A DNA stretch of 64,000 nt from assembly GCA_035938175.1 (NCBI GenBank), contig DASZHD010000028.1, positions 1 through 64,000 of the forward strand, read 5' to 3'. The notes under the pieces are model-generated. The model did no database searches and had not been told where the DNA came from. It worked only from the letters and a program-made list of their open reading frames with translations. The stretch comes from DASRDE01 sp035938175 (GTDB lineage Bacteria; Vulcanimicrobiota; Vulcanimicrobiia; Vulcanimicrobiales; Vulcanimicrobiaceae). Of the stretch, positions 61,235 to 64,000 are shown one piece after another. How positions within the stretch are numbered: the stretch's first letter is position 1; each line of letters begins with the position of its first letter. Both the position numbers and the translations under genes were made by a program.

Positions 61235-62748
61235 GCGTAATCCGCCGCCGTCGTAAAGTCTATTTCGCGGGAATTGGCCCGCAGATTCAATACCGCGCTC
61301 AAGAGCACCGCGACCGCCAAATTGAGGAAGAGTGCGTAGAACATTGCGGCCCCGGGAATCGCGGTGCCGCCGACGTGAAGCGCAAATACCGATTTGTATG
61401 CCGTCGAGGTCACCATCCACGTCGCGCACGCGATCCCGGCTACCCAGCCGCAGAACAGCGCTGCGGAGTGAAATCGGCGCGTATAGAGTCCGAGAATCGT
61501 GGCCGGGAAGATCTGTAGTATCCACGCACCGCCGAGCAATTGGAAGTCGATCGAGAAATCGGACCTGACGAACACCGCGATTGCAAACGCCCCTGCAAGC
61601 ACGCCGAGCGCAAGATAGCGCGCCACGCGCGTTTCTACCGGCGGACGCTCCGCGCGCGAGCGGAACGATCGCAAGATGTTGCTCGCGAAAAGGTTTGCGG
61701 CACCGATCGCCATGATTGCCGCGGGTACTAGCGCACCGATAACGATCGCGGCAAATGCCACGCCGGCGAACCACTGCGGGAAGAAGCGGCTGAACAGCTG
61801 CGGGATTGCTAAGTTGTTGTCTTTTATGTGAATTCCGGCTGCAAGAGCGCAGTACCCGAGCAGTGCGATGAACGTCAGCAGGAGGCTGTAGAGCGGCAGC
61901 AGCGCGCAGTTGCGGCGTATAACCCCCGCGCTCTTTGCACTCAGGACGCTGGTTACGGTATGCGGATAAATGAAGAGCGCCATCGCCGAGCCGAATGCGA
62001 GCGTCGCGTATGCAAAGTAGAGGTTGGGACCCAAAATAATCGACGCCGGTTTGGGCATCGCCGCCAAGGCCGTCTGCGCTGAATTGAAGACGCTGTGCCA
62101 GCCGCCGAGCGCCGGAGGAATGATCACCAGCGCCGCGATGACTGTGATGTATATTAGCGTGTCTTTGACGAACGCGATCAGTGCGGGAGCGCGCAGGCCG
62201 CTGGTGTAGGTGTATGCCGCCAACAATACGAGCGGAACCACCAGTGAGAGCGGCGCGCCGGATCGAGCAGCAGCTGCCGCCGGCGCAAGGCCCATTTGCA
62301 CCAAGACCGATCGCATGCCGATCATTTGCAGCGCGATATACGGCATCGTCGCGGCAACGCCGGTCAGCGCGACGGCCAGCTCCAATGCGCGGCTGCCGAA
62401 GCGGTCGTGCACGAAGTCCGCGGCGGTAACATAGCCGCGGCGTTTGGCGATCGTCCAAAAACGGGCCATCACCACGAACGCCAGCGGATACGCGATCGTC
62501 GTGTACGGCACTGCAAAGAACGCAATGGCGCCCGCTCCGAACGCGAGTGCCGGCACGGCGATGAAGGTGTACGCGGTATACAGATCGCCGCCGATCAGAA
62601 ACCATGCCACCAGCGTTCCAAAGCGGCGCCCGCCCAGCGCCCATTCATCCAGCGAGTCAACACCGGCGGCCGCCCAACGTGCGGCTAAAAATCCCATTAC
62701 GGTGACGCCCAGGACGAGGAGCGCGAAAATGACGGTCCCGCTATTCAC
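61231..62748 (-). CDS. Sodium:solute symporter family (SSS) transporter
   Basis: 505 residues with about 13 membrane segments. SSS-family features: LDEWALGGRRFGTLVAWFLIGGDLYTAYTF at the N-terminus, RGYVTAADFVHDRFGSRALELA, and AFGSAMALFIYPHTVTSVLSAKSAGVIRRN. It resembles the monocarboxylate/pyruvate permease subgroup (MctP-like), often partnered with a small DUF3311 protein, which is encoded directly upstream here. Na+- or H+-driven uptake of small organic acids or amino acids is expected. The start overlaps the DUF3311 gene by 8 bp. Confidence 0.93.
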   Translation of the reverse strand: MNSGTVIFALLVLGVTVMGFLAARWAAAGVDSLDEWALGGRRFGTLVAWFLIGGDLYTAYTFIAVPALAFGAGAIAFFAVPYTTIAYPLAFVVMARFWTIAKRRGYVTAADFVHDRFGSRALELAVALTGVAATMPYIALQMIGMRSVLVQMGLAPAAAAARSGAPLSLVVPLVLLAAYTYTSGLRAPALIAFVKDTLIYITVIAALVIIPPALGGWHSVFNSAQTALAAMPKPASIILGPNLYFAYATLAFGSAMALFIYPHTVTSVLSAKSAGVIRRNCALLPLYSLLLTFIALLGYCALAAGIHIKDNNLAIPQLFSRFFPQWFAGVAFAAIVIGALVPAAIMAIGAANLFASNILRSFRSRAERPPVETRVARYLALGVLAGAFAIAVFVRSDFSIDFQLLGGAWILQIFPATILGLYTRRFHSAALFCGWVAGIACATWMVTSTAYKSVFALHVGGTAIPGAAMFYALFLNLAVAVLLSAVLNLRANSREIDFTTAADYA

Positions 62749-62935
62749 GCTCGGGCTCGCGCGTCGCGGCGTACACGATCCACACGATCAGCGCGGAGAG
62801 TACGATCCAGACGATCTGGTACCAATAGAAGAACGGAAAGCCTAGGAATTCGGGCGCGCGCCGCGCATAGATCGGCGGAACGAGCGTTGCTGCAAACGGG
62901 ATGACGAGCAGCCAGTACCACAAACGCCGGTTCAT
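62741..62935 (-). CDS. Small DUF3311-type membrane protein
   Basis: 64 residues from ATG 62935. Two membrane segments: LWYWLLVIPFAATLVPPIYA and FFYWYQIVWIVLSALIVWIV, separated by a short loop with PEFLGFPFF. This is the usual pattern of DUF3311 proteins encoded immediately upstream of SSS symporters, thought to be accessory subunits. The 8-bp overlap with the symporter start supports coupling. Confidence 0.88.
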   Translation of the reverse strand: MNRRLWYWLLVIPFAATLVPPIYARRAPEFLGFPFFYWYQIVWIVLSALIVWIVYAATREPERE

Positions 62936-62982
62936 CTGCGGCAAATTTCTCTCTACGGGGCCGTAGTCATCCTGCGCCGTCG

Positions 62983-63924
62983 TCAACGTCCCCAAGGAAC
63001 TGTGCGTTTTGCCCAAAGGGCGCGCAGCGAGTACTTGCCCAGCAGCTGCGATATCGCCATGCCGGCGATGCAAATTGCCGCGCCGAGGATTTCGTGCGGA
63101 TCGATCCGTGCATGGAGCAGCGGGATGCTCAGGAAACCGGTCAACACGGGAACGCCGAATTGAAACATCGATACGCGTCCGGCTCCGATCTGCGAGATGG
63201 CGTAACTCCAAACCGGATACGTAAGAACGATTGGAAATATGGTTGCGTAACCGAGAATCGCCCAATCCAGCGCGCCGACGTGCCGCCAATCTTGAGCGAT
63301 CATTCGCGGTATCGCACCGGGCAGAATCATCAGCGTGCCGATCGCCATGGATATCGCAACGAGCGCCACCGGTGTGTAGCGGCCGACCAGACGCGCACTG
63401 AGAACGTTGAAAACCGCAAAGATTCCCGCCGATCCCAGCGTTAGGGCGTCACCGATGCGGAACGTGATTCGCCGCGCAAAGAGCCCTTCGAACACCGCAA
63501 CGCCGAACAATGCGAGCAGCGCGCCGGCCCACCGTCCGCTTCGAACGCGTTCCGTCCTGGCGAACGCGACGATCGCCAGCGTGATCACGGGCGCCATCGA
63601 AGCCAAAAGGGCGGAAGCGAAAGCCGTGGTGTGCGCCAGCCCGATGACCCAAAGATACTGATATACGCCGTATCCGCATGCGCCGCAGGCTAACAGCAGC
63701 GGAAGATCTTCGCGATAGATCCGTACGCGTTCACCGAGGGCTCCGGCCAATGCAAACGCAAGCGGCGTCATCAACACGAAGCGCAGGCCGGTAAATGCCA
63801 GCGGATCCATTGCCTTCACCGCAAACTTGATGGCGATCGTGTTGAGCGACCACGCCGCAACGGTATAGGCCAGACCGAGATAAAGGAGCAGACGCCGGTC
63901 GATCACCGCGAAGGGCATACCCAT
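62983..63924 (-). CDS. EamA / DMT-family transporter
   Basis: 313 residues if begun at ATG 63924; an in-frame ATG at 63966 would add 14 polar residues. Ten hydrophobic segments arranged as two EamA repeats (LGLAYTVAAWSLNTIAIKFA ... VAF; RIGDALTLGSAGIFAVFNVL ... LLGK). EamA proteins export metabolites such as amino acids or take up small solutes; specificity is not predictable. It is upstream of the DUF3311-SSS-RidA-APC genes with a 47-bp gap, so it may be part of the same transcription unit. Confidence 0.88.
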   Translation of the reverse strand: MGMPFAVIDRRLLLYLGLAYTVAAWSLNTIAIKFAVKAMDPLAFTGLRFVLMTPLAFALAGALGERVRIYREDLPLLLACGACGYGVYQYLWVIGLAHTTAFASALLASMAPVITLAIVAFARTERVRSGRWAGALLALFGVAVFEGLFARRITFRIGDALTLGSAGIFAVFNVLSARLVGRYTPVALVAISMAIGTLMILPGAIPRMIAQDWRHVGALDWAILGYATIFPIVLTYPVWSYAISQIGAGRVSMFQFGVPVLTGFLSIPLLHARIDPHEILGAAICIAGMAISQLLGKYSLRALWAKRTVPWGR

Positions 63925-64000
63925 CGGGCGGAAAACTTCCTGGCACGTGCTGAGCTTTGTCGACAACGGCGGCGTGCAATTGTGCCTGGAACGGCGCGGA

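Noticed and set aside
61235..62644. N-terminal extension of the RidA frame to a 605-residue protein
   Set aside because: The extension lies entirely inside the sodium:solute symporter gene and has no recognisable domain; ATG 61234 with ATGA overlap is the natural start.
1..64000. tRNA, rRNA and CRISPR arrays
   Set aside because: None recognised; the only tandem repeat noticed (56433-56500) has two units and no cas genes nearby.

Overview
The window is GC-rich (about 60% by eye) and densely packed with genes. It comes from an aerobic, diderm bacterium: there are two very large TonB-dependent outer-membrane receptors with N-terminal carboxypeptidase-regulatory-like domains, several Sec/lipobox lipoproteins, and oxygen-dependent enzymes. 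The receptor style and gene mix recall the candidate phylum Eremiobacterota (WPS-2). That is a guess from protein appearance, not a database result. No rRNA, tRNA, CRISPR array, insertion sequence or prophage was recognised.

Layout. 1-1431: 3' part of a TPR/LuxR regulator. 1501-7283 (+): a TonB receptor, an AnsA-type asparaginase and a cyanophycinase-like S51 peptidase in one tight operon. 7303-14725: accessory genes (lipoproteins, M20 amidohydrolase, Mpo1-like membrane protein, zinc ribbon, anti-sigma-like ATPase, PYROXD2-like oxidoreductase, O-methyltransferase). 14747-21950: divergent ppc and gltB; gltB has a long leader ending in a terminator-like hairpin. 21790-28545 (-): a translationally coupled branched-chain amino acid operon ilvB-ilvN-ilvC-ilvD-ilvE-leuA. 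28961-34419 (+): a sulfur-assimilation operon cysK-cysH-cysI-cobA-siroheme synthase-like-xth.

The 415-bp region between ilvB and cysK is the most remarkable part. Each operon has a TTGACG promoter and a leader ORF whose start codon lies at the predicted transcription start (leaderless). The ilv leader peptide carries ten consecutive Leu/Val/Ile residues; the cys leader peptide carries a Cys-Cys-Met-Cys-Cys cluster. Each is followed by a strong intrinsic terminator just upstream of the first biosynthetic gene. This reads as two back-to-back ribosome-mediated attenuators, one for branched-chain amino acids and one for cysteine, with a shared sequence block. The gltB leader has a similar plan, with an Arg-rich leader ORF.

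34473-37450 and 51228-54752 (+) hold two halves of what looks like an aerobic 2-aminobenzoyl-CoA (anthranilate) degradation set. Between them lie a glycan-utilisation-like locus (TonB receptor, lipoprotein, glycoside hydrolase, SIS-domain sugar isomerase/deaminase, divergent ROK regulator; 37459-47043) and a YcaQ-like glycosylase / GT39-like membrane protein / polytopic membrane protein operon (47048-50741). 54888-59462 holds a modular GH18 chitinase, a frameshifted CBM9/DUF5916-like outer-membrane protein with an unusual inverted repeat over its promoter and start, and a small secreted protein. 59472-63924 (-) is a transporter cluster (EamA, DUF3311, sodium:solute symporter, RidA, APC permease).
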